The notes: a model not told the origin generated them from the letters alone. A stretch of 40,041 bases of DNA from Natronolimnohabitans innermongolicus JCM 12255 (GCF_000337215.1 NZ_AOHZ01000033.1:1-40041), one strand, 5' to 3'; counted from the stretch's first letter, positions 1 through 7,135 are shown. Program-made: numbers and translations.

Positions 1-1
1 G

Positions 2-20
2 AGATGTGTATAAGAGACAG
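2..20 (+). other. Nextera/Tn5 mosaic-end adapter remnant (sequencing artefact)
   Basis: These 19 bases match exactly the Tn5 mosaic-end sequence used in Nextera library adapters (AGATGTGTATAAGAGACAG). They sit at the extreme left edge and interrupt the reading frame of the gene that follows. They are untrimmed adapter at a contig end and should not be translated or used in alignments. Confidence 0.95.
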
Positions 21-223
21 ACCTGCGACCGATCGTCGTCGACCAGTTCGCCGAGATCAGCCCCGCGGTCATCATTCTCGGCGTGCTCGGCGGCATCTAC
101 GCGTTCGGCATCATGGGGCTGTTCTTCGGCCCCGTCGTCCTCGGCGCGTTGCTCGCGGTGGTCGACGTCATCGACGACAACTACGACCGACTGTCGAACG
201 AGCAGGGGACGACCGATAGCTGA
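21..223 (+). CDS. AI-2E family transporter, C-terminal fragment
   Basis: Partial gene: the 5' part is lost at the contig edge, where adapter sequence joins it. The remaining 66 or so residues read from codon 23-25 (LRPIVVDQF...) to a TGA at 221. The fragment has a hydrophobic glycine-rich helix (VIILGVLGGIYAFGIMGLFF) followed by the GPVVLGALLAVVDV segment typical of the last transmembrane helix of AI-2E/PerM-type permeases, then a short polar tail. Members of this family are multi-pass membrane proteins; some export autoinducer-2 or act as ion antiporters, but no substrate can be inferred here. The cytochrome oxidase operon begins about 250 bp downstream behind its own promoter, so the two are probably not linked. 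Confidence 0.75.
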
Positions 224-436
224 ACGGCCACAGCGGTTACAATCGAACCGTCGAATCGTCGCTGCGTTCCGAACACAGGGGACGGGCGGCGTTCGATACG
301 CTACTCGAAGAGGATCAGTTCCAAGCGTGGGTAACCGATCGATACGCTCGCACGGCCTTCCGTAACGATCGGCTATTCGCTTGGCGCGAGCGCGTATTTC
401 TAACGTAATTGCTGACTGTAGTGGTTCCCTATGAAT

Positions 437-443
437 GTTTTAT
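437..443 (+). promoter_or_regulatory. TATA box of the cba oxidase operon
   Basis: TTTTATC lies 28-34 nt before the ATG at 471, the usual archaeal spacing for a leaderless or near-leaderless transcript. This supports starting cbaD at 471 rather than at the in-frame ATG at 435, which overlaps the box. The GGAGGT at 465-470 abuts the ATG directly and is too close to act as a normal ribosome binding site. Confidence 0.55.
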
Positions 444-470
444 CCGGGTAGTCGTTGTCGAGACGGAGGT

Positions 471-659
471 ATGCCAGACGGGAACACACACGAGTTATCG
501 GCGCCGGATCGGACGATCGAACACGACGAGTACGATCCATTGGGGACGGTCGCGTTGATCTTGCTGTATTTCGTGATCCTCGTGTTAATGTGGGTGTTCA
601 CGTACTTTATCGAGTTCCTCGGCAACGATCCGACGCCGATGGTGCTGGTGATGGCATGA
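471..659 (+). CDS. cbaD: ba3-type cytochrome oxidase small subunit (CbaD/IIa-like)
   Basis: A 62-residue protein with an acidic N-terminus (residues 1-23), one transmembrane helix (about 24-50, rich in Leu/Ile/Val/Phe) and a short tail. In ba3-type oxidases a single-helix polypeptide (subunit IIa; CbaD in the haloarchaeon Natronomonas) packs beside subunits I and II. The identification rests mainly on context: its stop overlaps the start of the CuA subunit gene (ATGA-type junction at 656-659), and subunit I follows. The promoter spacing decides the start at 471. It has no catalytic residues. The name is confident as an operon member, less so as a sequence-level match. Confidence 0.75.
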   Translation: MPDGNTHELSAPDRTIEHDEYDPLGTVALILLYFVILVLMWVFTYFIEFLGNDPTPMVLVMA

Positions 660-1471
660 AGATCCACACGTACGAGAAGCTCTGGTTAGTGGCGGCGATG
701 GTGTTGATCGTCGGCTTCATCGCGACGATCACGTACGGCTCGGTCGCGCTTGGCATCACGATGGTCGGCGATCAGGAAGACACCATCGAGCCAGGCGAAC
801 TCGGCGAGGACGAGCGCTTCGACGACCCACGAGTCGAACAGGTCGGTGAGAACGAGTACGAAGCGTACGTCATTGCCCAGACGTTCATCTTCCAGCCCGA
901 TCCTATCGAAGTTCCCGAAAACAGCGAAGTCACGTTCTACGTGACCGCTCGAGACGTGATACACAGCTTCAGCGTCGTCGGGACGAACACCAACACGATG
1001 GCGATTCCCGGCGAGATTTCGACGATGACCGTCGAATTCGACGAGCCTGACGAGTACGGCATCGTCTGCAACGAGTACTGCGGCTCCGGCCACCACAACA
1101 TGGAAGGCGAGCTCCACGTGCTTCCCGAAGACGAGTTCGATCTCACCGAACTCTCCGTCGAAGCCGACGACGAGGTCGCACTCGAGGACGACGACGAGGT
1201 TACCCTCGAGATCGCCGTCGAAAACGGCCAACTCGAAGACCTCGAGACGACGATCGAGGCCGAGATCGGCGACGAGACGGTCACGGAGGACGTTACGGTC
1301 GAGGGTGACAGCACGTACGAGACGACGATCAGCGTCGACGCCGCCGACCTCGGCGAGGGCGACCACGACTGGTCGGTCACCGTCGACGACTACGAGGAAA
1401 GCGGCACCGTGACCGTCGTCGACCAGCTCGAAGACGAAACCGAGGACGACGGAGGGGACGACGATGAGTAA
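656..1471 (+). CDS. cbaB: ba3-type cytochrome oxidase subunit II (CuA subunit)
   Basis: Subunit II takes electrons from a small copper or haem donor and passes them through its binuclear CuA site to subunit I. The 271-residue product has an N-terminal membrane anchor (about 9-36) and an extracytoplasmic cupredoxin domain (about 60-158). The full CuA ligand set is visible: His103, Cys138, Glu140 (backbone), Cys142, His146 and Met149, in CNEYCGSGHHNM, which resembles ba3 rather than aa3 oxidases. After residue about 160 comes an unusual 110-residue acidic extension, probably an Ig/CARDB-like beta domain (about 165-255), ending in a Glu/Asp-rich tail. It overlaps cbaD by 4 nt and cbaA by 8 nt, which indicates translational coupling. 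Confidence 0.92.
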   Translation: MKIHTYEKLWLVAAMVLIVGFIATITYGSVALGITMVGDQEDTIEPGELGEDERFDDPRVEQVGENEYEAYVIAQTFIFQPDPIEVPENSEVTFYVTARDVIHSFSVVGTNTNTMAIPGEISTMTVEFDEPDEYGIVCNEYCGSGHHNMEGELHVLPEDEFDLTELSVEADDEVALEDDDEVTLEIAVENGQLEDLETTIEAEIGDETVTEDVTVEGDSTYETTISVDAADLGEGDHDWSVTVDDYEESGTVTVVDQLEDETEDDGGDDDE

Positions 1472-3206
1472 CACGTTCGTCGACGCGTTTCCGAAGCAGG
1501 CGCGACTGATTCGGCAGGCGTTTCTGACGTCGTTCGTCGCGCTCGGCGTCGGCGCGCTCTTCGGTCTCATCCAGGCGCTTCACCGGACAGATATCTTCAG
1601 ACCGATCGAGTCGACGACCTACTACACCGTCCTTACCGGTCACGGCGTCTTTCTCGTGATTTCGTTTACGATCTTCTTCCTCGTCGGCGTTTACCAGTGG
1701 GCGGTCACGGAGAGCCTCGAGCGCGAACCCGTCGACATGCGTTTTACCTGGGGCTGGTACGGGTTGATGGTGCTCGGAACGCTACTCGCCGCGTTCGCGA
1801 TTCTTGCTGGCTTCACCGACGCGATCGACGTGAGCGCGGACGTGCTCTTTACGTTCTACGCGCCGCTGCAAGGGCATCCGCTCTTTTACATCGGTCTCGT
1901 GGTGTTCGTCGTCGGCACCTGGCTCGCCGGCGCCGACTGGTTCCGAACCTGGTGGGCCTGGAAAGGGGACAACCCGGGCAAGCGCATCCCGCTGCCGACG
2001 TTCATGGTACTGACGACGATGATCATGTGGTATATCTCCTCGATCGGCGTCGCCGTGGCGATTCTGGCGTTTATCCTTCCGTGGTCGATCGGCCTCGTCG
2101 AATCGATCAATCCGACGCTGACCCGGACGCTGTTCTGGTACTTCGGTCACCCGGTCGTCTACTTCTGGCTGCTGCCGGCGTACCTGCTGTGGTACATCCT
2201 GTTGCCGAAACTCTCCGGCGGTCGGCTGTTCAGCGATCCGCTCGCGCGCGTCGTGTTCATCCTCTTTATCCTGCTGTCGACGCCGGTGGGGATCCACCAC
2301 CAGTACTTGGACCCTGGCATCGCCGAAGGGTTCAAATTCATCGCGATGACGAACACGATGTTCCTGTTGCTGCCGAGCCTGCTGACGGCGTTTACCGTCG
2401 TCGCCAGCATGGAACACGGCGCCCGCCAGCGCGGCGGTGAGGGCTACTTCGGCTGGCTGAAGTCCTTGCCGTGGCGCGAGCCGGCGTTCACCGGAATGGC
2501 GCTTGCGGGCCTAGTCTTCGCGTTCGGCGGCTTCACCGGCATCGTCAACGCCGGGATGAACATCAACTACCTCGTCCACAACTCCCTGTGGGTGCCCGGC
2601 CACATCCACACGCAGGTCGGGACCGCCGTCGCGCTGACGTTCATGGCCGGCTCCTACTGGCTCGTACCCCAGTTGACCGGGAACCGACTCGTCGGACGAA
2701 GCGTCGCGCTGTTCCAGGTCCTCCTCTGGTTCGTCGGAATCATCTTCATGACGAACTCGATGTACCGCGGCGGGCTGATCGGGATGCCGCGGCGGACTGC
2801 CGAACCGCAGTACGACGGCTTCGACTTCGAGGTCGCCGCCGGATCGGTGGGCGAACTGAACGCCCAGCTCGCCCTCGGTGGCGTGCTCCTGTTCCTCTCG
2901 ACGATGCTGTTCCTTGCGCTGATGCTCTTGACGCTGTTCAACCACGACAGCGAACCGATCGACGAACGGTCGATCCCCAGACCGCTATCCGGCCCCGAGG
3001 ACTCGCCACCGGTCCTCGACAACCTGAAGCTGTGGGTCGCCATCGCGGCCGTGTTGGTCGTGCTAGCGTACTCGATCCCCCTCGCCAGCATCGTTAGCAG
3101 GGGCGGCCTCTTCGGACCGGACGTCAGCCCGTTCCCCGTCTTCATCGAGTCGATCGGCGACGCCCGATTCGTCCTCGAGTCGATCCTGGCCGGGATCACT
3201 CGGTGA
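1464..3206 (+). CDS. cbaA: ba3-type cytochrome oxidase subunit I
   Basis: This is the catalytic subunit of a haem-copper O2 reductase: it reduces oxygen to water and pumps protons. The 580 residues contain about 13-14 hydrophobic helices, close in length to ba3 oxidases. Expected metal ligands are in place: His60 (low-spin haem), His229 with Tyr233 in GHPVVYF (CuB and the cross-linked Tyr), His278-His279 (CuB), and His380/His382 in VPGHIHTQVG (high-spin and low-spin haem). The K-channel-type HPVVY motif and the absence of the A-family D-channel motif fit a B-type enzyme. The gene overlaps the end of cbaB by 8 nt and is followed 7 nt later by a small membrane protein gene, so the four form one operon. 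Confidence 0.95.
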   Translation: MSNTFVDAFPKQARLIRQAFLTSFVALGVGALFGLIQALHRTDIFRPIESTTYYTVLTGHGVFLVISFTIFFLVGVYQWAVTESLEREPVDMRFTWGWYGLMVLGTLLAAFAILAGFTDAIDVSADVLFTFYAPLQGHPLFYIGLVVFVVGTWLAGADWFRTWWAWKGDNPGKRIPLPTFMVLTTMIMWYISSIGVAVAILAFILPWSIGLVESINPTLTRTLFWYFGHPVVYFWLLPAYLLWYILLPKLSGGRLFSDPLARVVFILFILLSTPVGIHHQYLDPGIAEGFKFIAMTNTMFLLLPSLLTAFTVVASMEHGARQRGGEGYFGWLKSLPWREPAFTGMALAGLVFAFGGFTGIVNAGMNINYLVHNSLWVPGHIHTQVGTAVALTFMAGSYWLVPQLTGNRLVGRSVALFQVLLWFVGIIFMTNSMYRGGLIGMPRRTAEPQYDGFDFEVAAGSVGELNAQLALGGVLLFLSTMLFLALMLLTLFNHDSEPIDERSIPRPLSGPEDSPPVLDNLKLWVAIAAVLVVLAYSIPLASIVSRGGLFGPDVSPFPVFIESIGDARFVLESILAGITR

Positions 3207-3213
3207 TCGATGA

Positions 3214-3405
3214 ATGCGGCTCACCTTCCCTCGTCTCCTCCTTCTGGTCGCGCTGCTGATCGTGATCCTCGTCGAACTCCGGACGGTCCTCGCGTTCTTC
3301 GAGATCGAACTCCCGTTCGCCGCGACGATCGCGATCGGAATCGTCGGGATCGTCGCGCTCCTCCTGTGGGCGTTCCTCTCGAACGACGCCCCGTCGGAGC
3401 GCTGA
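3214..3405 (+). CDS. Small two-helix membrane protein of the oxidase operon (CbaC-like)
   Basis: A 63-residue protein with two hydrophobic stretches (about 5-29 and 34-56) and a short charged C-terminus. It begins 7 nt after the cbaA stop, so it is almost certainly co-transcribed with the oxidase. Haloarchaeal ba3 operons carry extra small hydrophobic subunits, and position plus topology suggest this is one. No cofactor-binding residues are visible. A second ATG at 3210 in another frame opens a long arginine-rich frame with haloarchaeal antisense-like composition and is rejected. Function within the complex (assembly or structural) is inference. Confidence 0.7.
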   Translation: MRLTFPRLLLLVALLIVILVELRTVLAFFEIELPFAATIAIGIVGIVALLLWAFLSNDAPSER

Positions 3406-3522
3406 CGCCCCCTTCCCCCGCAGCGACTCGTAGCGGGAACGCGACGGACTGGCACGTCCCGGCTGGTACGCCGGGGATTCGTCGCGCTTTTGAGCCGCGA
3501 GCCCCGATGGGCGAACACGCGA

Positions 3523-4776
3523 ATGGCCCGGTACCACATCGAAACCTACGGCTGTACGTCCAACCGCGGGGAGAGCCGCGAAATCGAGCGGCGGCTCCGC
3601 GACGCGGGCCACCACCGGGTCGACGGCCCCGACGAGGCCGACGTCGCCATCCTGAATACCTGTACCGTCGTCGAGAAGACCGAGCGCAACATGTTACGTC
3701 GCGCCGAGGAGTTATCGGAGGCGACCGCGGACCTGTACGTCACGGGCTGTATGGCCCTCGCACAGGGCGAGGAGTTCGCGCGAGCCGACGTCGACGGGCA
3801 GGTGCTTCACTGGGACGAAGTCCCCGAGGCCGTCACCAACGGCGAGTGTCCGACGACGACCCCCGACGCCGACCCGATTCTGGACGGCGTCGTCGGCATC
3901 CTCCCCATCGCGCGGGGCTGCATGTCCGACTGCTCGTACTGCATCACGAAACACGCGACGGGCAAAATCGACTCGCCCCCCATCGAGGAAAACGTCGAGA
4001 AAGCCCGCGCGCTGATTCACGCCGGCGCGAAAGAGATCCGTATCACCGGCCAGGACACCGGCGTCTACGGCTGGGACGAGGGCGAACGGAAGCTCCATCG
4101 CTTGCTCGCTGAAATCTGCGAGCTCGAGGGCGACTTCCGCGTCCGCGTCGGGATGGCCAACCCGAAAGGCGTCCACGGCATCCGCGAGGAACTGGCCGAC
4201 GTCTTCGCGGCGTACGACGAACTCTACGACTTCCTGCACGCGCCCGTCCAGTCCGGGAGCGACGACGTGCTCGGCGACATGCGCCGCCAGCACCAGGTGA
4301 GCGAGTACCTCGAGGTCATCGACGCCTTCGACGACGCGCTCGAGTACTGGACGCTCTCGACGGATTTCATCGTCGGCTTCCCCACCGAGACGGACCGCGA
4401 TCACGACCAGTCCATGGCCTTGCTCCGCGAGACCCGCCCCGAGAAGGTCAACGTCACCCGGTTCTCGAAGCGTCCCGGAACGGACGCCGCCGACATGAAG
4501 GGACTGGGCGGCACGATCAAGAAGGAACGCTCGAAGGAGATGAGCGCGGCCAAGCGCGAGATCGTCGGCGAGGCCTACGAGGCGATGGTCGGCGAGCGTC
4601 GCGATGACTGCCTCGTCGTCGAGGACGGGACGGCGGACTCGGTGAAGTGTCGTGACTCCGCGTACCGCCAGCTCATCGTGCAAAACGCGAGCGAGCACGG
4701 CTTAGAGCCCGGCGACTTCGTCGATCTCGAGGTGACGGCCCACGAGACGATGTACGCCTTCGGCGAGCCGGTCTAG
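3523..4776 (+). CDS. tRNA t6A37 methylthiotransferase (archaeal MtaB/CDKAL1-type radical SAM enzyme)
   Basis: The enzyme adds a methylthio group to N6-threonylcarbamoyladenosine at position 37 of ANN-decoding tRNAs, using two Fe4S4 clusters and S-adenosylmethionine. The 417 residues show the UPF0004 N-terminal domain with Cys11, Cys47 and Cys76, the radical SAM domain with Cys133, Cys137 and Cys140 (RGCMSDCSYC), and a C-terminal TRAM-type RNA-binding region (about 350-417). The start at 3523 puts MARYHIETYGC at the N-terminus as in homologues; an ATG 33 nt upstream adds an unsupported tail. Its last 50 coding bases recur exactly at 5576-5625 beyond a toxin-antitoxin cassette, and here the gene ends in TAG. 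Confidence 0.92.
   Translation: MARYHIETYGCTSNRGESREIERRLRDAGHHRVDGPDEADVAILNTCTVVEKTERNMLRRAEELSEATADLYVTGCMALAQGEEFARADVDGQVLHWDEVPEAVTNGECPTTTPDADPILDGVVGILPIARGCMSDCSYCITKHATGKIDSPPIEENVEKARALIHAGAKEIRITGQDTGVYGWDEGERKLHRLLAEICELEGDFRVRVGMANPKGVHGIREELADVFAAYDELYDFLHAPVQSGSDDVLGDMRRQHQVSEYLEVIDAFDDALEYWTLSTDFIVGFPTETDRDHDQSMALLRETRPEKVNVTRFSKRPGTDAADMKGLGGTIKKERSKEMSAAKREIVGEAYEAMVGERRDDCLVVEDGTADSVKCRDSAYRQLIVQNASEHGLEPGDFVDLEVTAHETMYAFGEPV
4725..4774 (+). repeat. 50-bp direct repeat, left copy (3' end of methylthiotransferase gene)
   Basis: This stretch is identical base for base to 5576-5625. It encodes the last 16 or so residues of the methylthiotransferase up to the first base of its stop codon (TAG here). 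Together the two copies frame an 801-bp segment holding a toxin-antitoxin pair. Confidence 0.95.
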
Positions 4777-4790
4777 ACTCGAGCGAATCA

Positions 4791-4796
4791 TTATAC
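4791..4796 (+). promoter_or_regulatory. TATA box of the toxin-antitoxin cassette
   Basis: TTATAC lies 24-29 nt before the antitoxin ATG at 4820, fitting leaderless transcription. The promoter lies inside the direct-repeat-bounded segment, so the cassette carries its own promoter. Confidence 0.55.
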
Positions 4797-4819
4797 CGCT
4801 CGAGCCATCACGTACGGGT

Positions 4820-5080
4820 ATGGCAGCAGAGGTTTCTGAACGCGTTCGAGAAATCGCGCGGCATCGCGACCTCGACGAATCCGAGATTATCCAGCAAGCG
4901 GTCGAACAGGGTCTCGAGGACCTCTGGCGTGACGTCGTCGTCGATCGATATCTCGCCGGCGAGATCGAGCGGGAAGCGGCGCTCGAGGAGCTCGGGTCGG
5001 AACGCCTTCGCGAAATCGAACGAGCGAAAGCCGCCGTCGAGTCGGACATCGAGTGGGGTCTCGGAACCGGGTCGTCGTGA
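4820..5080 (+). CDS. Putative antitoxin (UPF0175-like/VapB-type)
   Basis: An 86-residue helical, charged protein. Residues 5-33 (SERVREIARHRDLDESEII followed by QQAVEQGLEDL) look like a ribbon-helix-helix/UPF0175-like module; residues 40-60 (RYLAGEIEREAALEELG) match the pattern of small archaeal antitoxins. Its stop (5078-5080) is directly followed by the ATG of a PIN-fold gene, the classic antitoxin-toxin arrangement. Antitoxins of this type bind and block the partner nuclease and repress their own promoter. No palindromic operator was recognised at the TATA box. Confidence comes from the pairing more than from the sequence alone. Confidence 0.72.
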   Translation: MAAEVSERVREIARHRDLDESEIIQQAVEQGLEDLWRDVVVDRYLAGEIEREAALEELGSERLREIERAKAAVESDIEWGLGTGSS

Positions 5081-5563
5081 ATGCCGACGGCAGTCGTTAC
5101 CGACACCGGACCGATCATCCATCTCGCCGAGGCCGATGCGCTCTCGCTGCTCTCCGTGTTCGACGAAATTCACATCCCGGACGCCGTGCTCGGGGAACTC
5201 GAAGCTGGAACAGTACCGACCGGAGTAGACGACCTCGACGCGGAAATACGCGAGGTCACCAGCACCGAGGACCCGTACCCGGATCTCGATCCCGGCGAAA
5301 CGGCGGCGCTTCGCCTCGCAGAGCGGACGGAAACGATCCTCTTAACTGACGACCTCGACGCACGAACAGTCGCCGCCGATCGGGGAGTCGAAGTCCACGG
5401 CTCGATCGGTGTCGTGCTGTACGCGTACTCGAACGACCGCCTTGATAGCGACGACGCGAAAACGCTCCTGCAAGCGCTACACAGAGACACGACGCTCTAC
5501 CTCGCGAAGCCGCTGTTGAATCACGCAATTCGGCTCGTCGAGCAGGACGAATCGGGCTGGTGA
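5081..5563 (+). CDS. PIN-fold putative toxin, DUF3368-like
   Basis: A 160-residue protein with the acidic pattern of a PIN-domain ribonuclease: Asp8 in TDTGPIIHLAEA, Glu39, Glu73 in DPGETAALRLA, and Asp90/Asp91 in ILLTDDLDART. The spacing and the DTGPII and LTDD motifs are typical of DUF3368 proteins, which are encoded next to UPF0175 antitoxins. Members of the PIN class cleave RNA with Mg2+; the target here is unknown. It starts at the base after the antitoxin stop. Its stop lies 12 bp before the right copy of the 50-bp direct repeat, so the pair sits tightly inside the repeat-bounded segment. Confidence 0.8.
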   Translation: MPTAVVTDTGPIIHLAEADALSLLSVFDEIHIPDAVLGELEAGTVPTGVDDLDAEIREVTSTEDPYPDLDPGETAALRLAERTETILLTDDLDARTVAADRGVEVHGSIGVVLYAYSNDRLDSDDAKTLLQALHRDTTLYLAKPLLNHAIRLVEQDESGW

Positions 5564-5575
5564 GTCGGAGCGCGG

Positions 5576-5625
5576 TCTCGAGGTGACGGCCCACGAGACG
5601 ATGTACGCCTTCGGCGAGCCGGTCT
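5576..5625 (+). repeat. 50-bp direct repeat, right copy
   Basis: Exact copy of 4725-4774. It preserves the final methylthiotransferase codons and is followed by GA, giving an in-frame TGA where the left copy gives TAG. It has no start codon or gene of its own: it is an orphaned gene end, as expected if the toxin-antitoxin segment was inserted at this 3' end and brought or duplicated a copy. Confidence 0.95.
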
Positions 5626-5657
5626 GAGCCGGCGACTCGCCGGACCGACTCGGGATG

Positions 5658-5743
5658 CGATAGTAGTCAGTGAAAGTCAATGCACACCTGATCGACAGAC
5701 AGCGTTGCGATCAGTGTGTAAGTCGTTTCACGGACTACTATAG
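5658..5743. repeat. Imperfect inverted-repeat element with about 36-bp arms
   Basis: The left arm (5658-5694, starting CGATAGTAGTCAGTGAAAG) pairs with the right arm (5707-5743; on the minus strand CTATAGTAGTCCGTGAAAC) with few mismatches around a loop of about 12 bases. The shape is that of a miniature inverted-repeat element or a large hairpin. The minus-strand 4-TM gene terminates inside it: its last four residues (YSSP) and TGA stop are encoded by the right arm, so the element supplies the gene's end. It may also act as a bidirectional terminator. Confidence 0.75.
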
Positions 5744-6126
5744 TCGAATCGGTTCGAAATCGTGAGCAAGTAGCTCACGATAACGATGCTGATGAGCGGA
5801 CCGAAGAGTTGGCCCGCAGCGAGATCGAGGATCACCCCGAGGCTGTAGACGACGATCGCGATCGCGAACGCCCAGAACTGCAATTTCAGGAGGCCGACGA
5901 GAACGACGGCCTCGAGCGCAGCCAGTCCGAGGAGTATCGCACCGAGCACCCCGTAGCCTTCGCCGATCAATGCAAACGAGGAGAACAGGCTCAACAGCAT
6001 GCCGAGGAAACCGAGGCCGACGATTATCAACAGGCCTAGTGGAACACCATCGTTCGGACTCGAACGGGAAGACGTGCCGTTTACCGACCACGAACTGGGC
6101 AGTCGCGAAGAGGGAGGGCGCGACAT
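5728..6126 (-). CDS. Small four-helix membrane protein, unknown function
   Basis: A 132-residue protein with a Ser/Pro-rich N-terminus (1-25) and four hydrophobic segments (about 29-49, 54-76, 81-102, 105-123) in a glycine/leucine-rich sequence. I do not recognise a named function; such short 4-TM proteins are common in haloarchaea. The start at 6126 (MSRPPSSR) is preferred because the longer frame to 6201 adds an atypical Cys/His/Trp-containing tail. Its last codons (SP and stop) come from the inverted-repeat element at 5658-5743, so the C-terminus may have been altered by that element. Confidence 0.6.
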   Translation of the reverse strand: MSRPPSSRLPSSWSVNGTSSRSSPNDGVPLGLLIIVGLGFLGMLLSLFSSFALIGEGYGVLGAILLGLAALEAVVLVGLLKLQFWAFAIAIVVYSLGVILDLAAGQLFGPLISIVIVSYLLTISNRFDYSSP

Positions 6127-6299
6127 TGTGGCATCCCAATCATGACAATCACTAATACCCTTCGGTGAATAGATAATAACACGGCGGCCTTCGTTCGACA
6201 CCCGAAAGAACCCCGTCGATCAGTTCCATCTCGACTATCCCAGGGGAAACCGTTTACACACCGCTCACACGACGGCCGTGCGAGCGGGCGTCCGGACGG

Positions 6300-6794
6300 T
6301 CAACTGGTCCCGACGGGAAGCGACGCGACCGCATCTTCGATCTCCTCGCGGGGTAACGGCGAGATCCAGTCGTCGGCGACGAACGCGAACTGCACCTCGC
6401 GGTCGGCGTCGACGACGAACGCTGACCGCCACGGCGTCGAGACGTTCGCCATGTGATCGCGGTCGGCCAGCAGGTCGAGCGACTCGCTGATCTCGCCGTC
6501 GACGTCCGCGAAAAAGCGAAACGCGGGCTCGGCGAGCCAGCGCAGGAACTCGTTTTGCGCGTAGGGGCCGTCGCGGCTGACGCCCAGGACGGCCACGTCC
6601 TCGAACTCGCCCCAGCCGGCGCGAACGAAGCGTTTCCACCAGTTCTGTGCGATCGCGCTGAACGCGAAGCCGGTACAGATGAGGACGCCGCCGCGGTCGC
6701 CGAGCGCCTCGGAAAGCGGCGTCGAACGAAAGGTCTCCCCGTCACACAACAGCGCCTCGAACGCCGGAAGGACGTCGCCGTCGGTCGGTGGCAT
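6300..6794 (-). CDS. Peroxiredoxin/AhpC-TSA-like protein lacking the usual peroxidatic cysteine
   Basis: A 164-residue thioredoxin-fold protein. It follows the peroxiredoxin plan (VLPAFEALLCDGETF, then GGVLICTGFAFSAIAQNWW, then EFEDVAVLGVSRDGPYAQNEFL, and a late TPWRSAFVVDADREVQF). Where family members have the F-S-P-V-C-T loop, this one has FSAIAQ, so the expected peroxidatic Cys is Ala49. Cys17 and Cys40 are the only cysteines near the N-terminal half. It is therefore probably not a classical peroxidase. It is divergent from the glutaredoxin gene at 6899 with 104 bp between start codons, which suggests a shared redox role. Start ATG at 6794 follows homologue-like N-terminal spacing. Confidence 0.7.
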   Translation of the reverse strand: MPPTDGDVLPAFEALLCDGETFRSTPLSEALGDRGGVLICTGFAFSAIAQNWWKRFVRAGWGEFEDVAVLGVSRDGPYAQNEFLRWLAEPAFRFFADVDGEISESLDLLADRDHMANVSTPWRSAFVVDADREVQFAFVADDWISPLPREEIEDAVASLPVGTS

Positions 6795-6898
6795 ACCTCG
6801 ACTGGTCCGGCGAACCCCAAAAACCTCCGTGCCGCGGCAGTCGATGTCACGGCACGCGTACACGCATCCTTTTGTCGATCCGGGCCGAACGGGGCCGT

Positions 6899-7135
6899 AT
6901 GGTCACGCTCTACCAGCTCGAGGGCTGTCCGTACTGCGAACTCATCGCGGATCGCCTCGACGAACTCGAGATCGAGTACGAAAGCGTCTGGGTCGAAGGA
7001 CTGCACTCGAAGCGCGACGAGGTCAAGCGGATCTCCGGCCAGCGACAGGTGCCCGTCGTCGTCGACGACGAGTACGGCGTCACGATGGCCGAATCGGAGC
7101 GAATCCTCGACTACGTCGATTCGACGTACGCCTGA
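6899..7135 (+). CDS. Glutaredoxin-like thiol-disulfide oxidoreductase
   Basis: A 78-residue single thioredoxin-fold domain with the dithiol active site Cys10-Pro-Tyr-Cys13 at the end of the first beta strand (MVTLYQLEGCPYC), a cis-proline segment VPVVVDD and a C-terminal helix with SERILDYVD. This matches classical glutaredoxin length. In haloarchaea, which use gamma-glutamylcysteine rather than glutathione, such proteins reduce disulfides in the cytoplasm. A longer in-frame reading to 6788 overlaps the start region of the divergent peroxiredoxin-like gene and is rejected. Confidence 0.88.
   Translation: MVTLYQLEGCPYCELIADRLDELEIEYESVWVEGLHSKRDEVKRISGQRQVPVVVDDEYGVTMAESERILDYVDSTYA

Noticed and set aside
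686-1570. Long minus-strand open frame (about 294 codons) opposite cbaB
   Set aside because: It is the antisense shadow of the CuA subunit gene. GC-rich haloarchaeal genes commonly leave long open frames on the other strand, and its Val/Asp/Leu-rich product has no recognisable motifs.
3210-4112. Plus-strand frame of about 300 codons overlapping the small membrane gene and the methylthiotransferase
   Set aside because: The Arg/Pro-rich composition is that of an out-of-frame reading, and it overlaps two better-supported genes.
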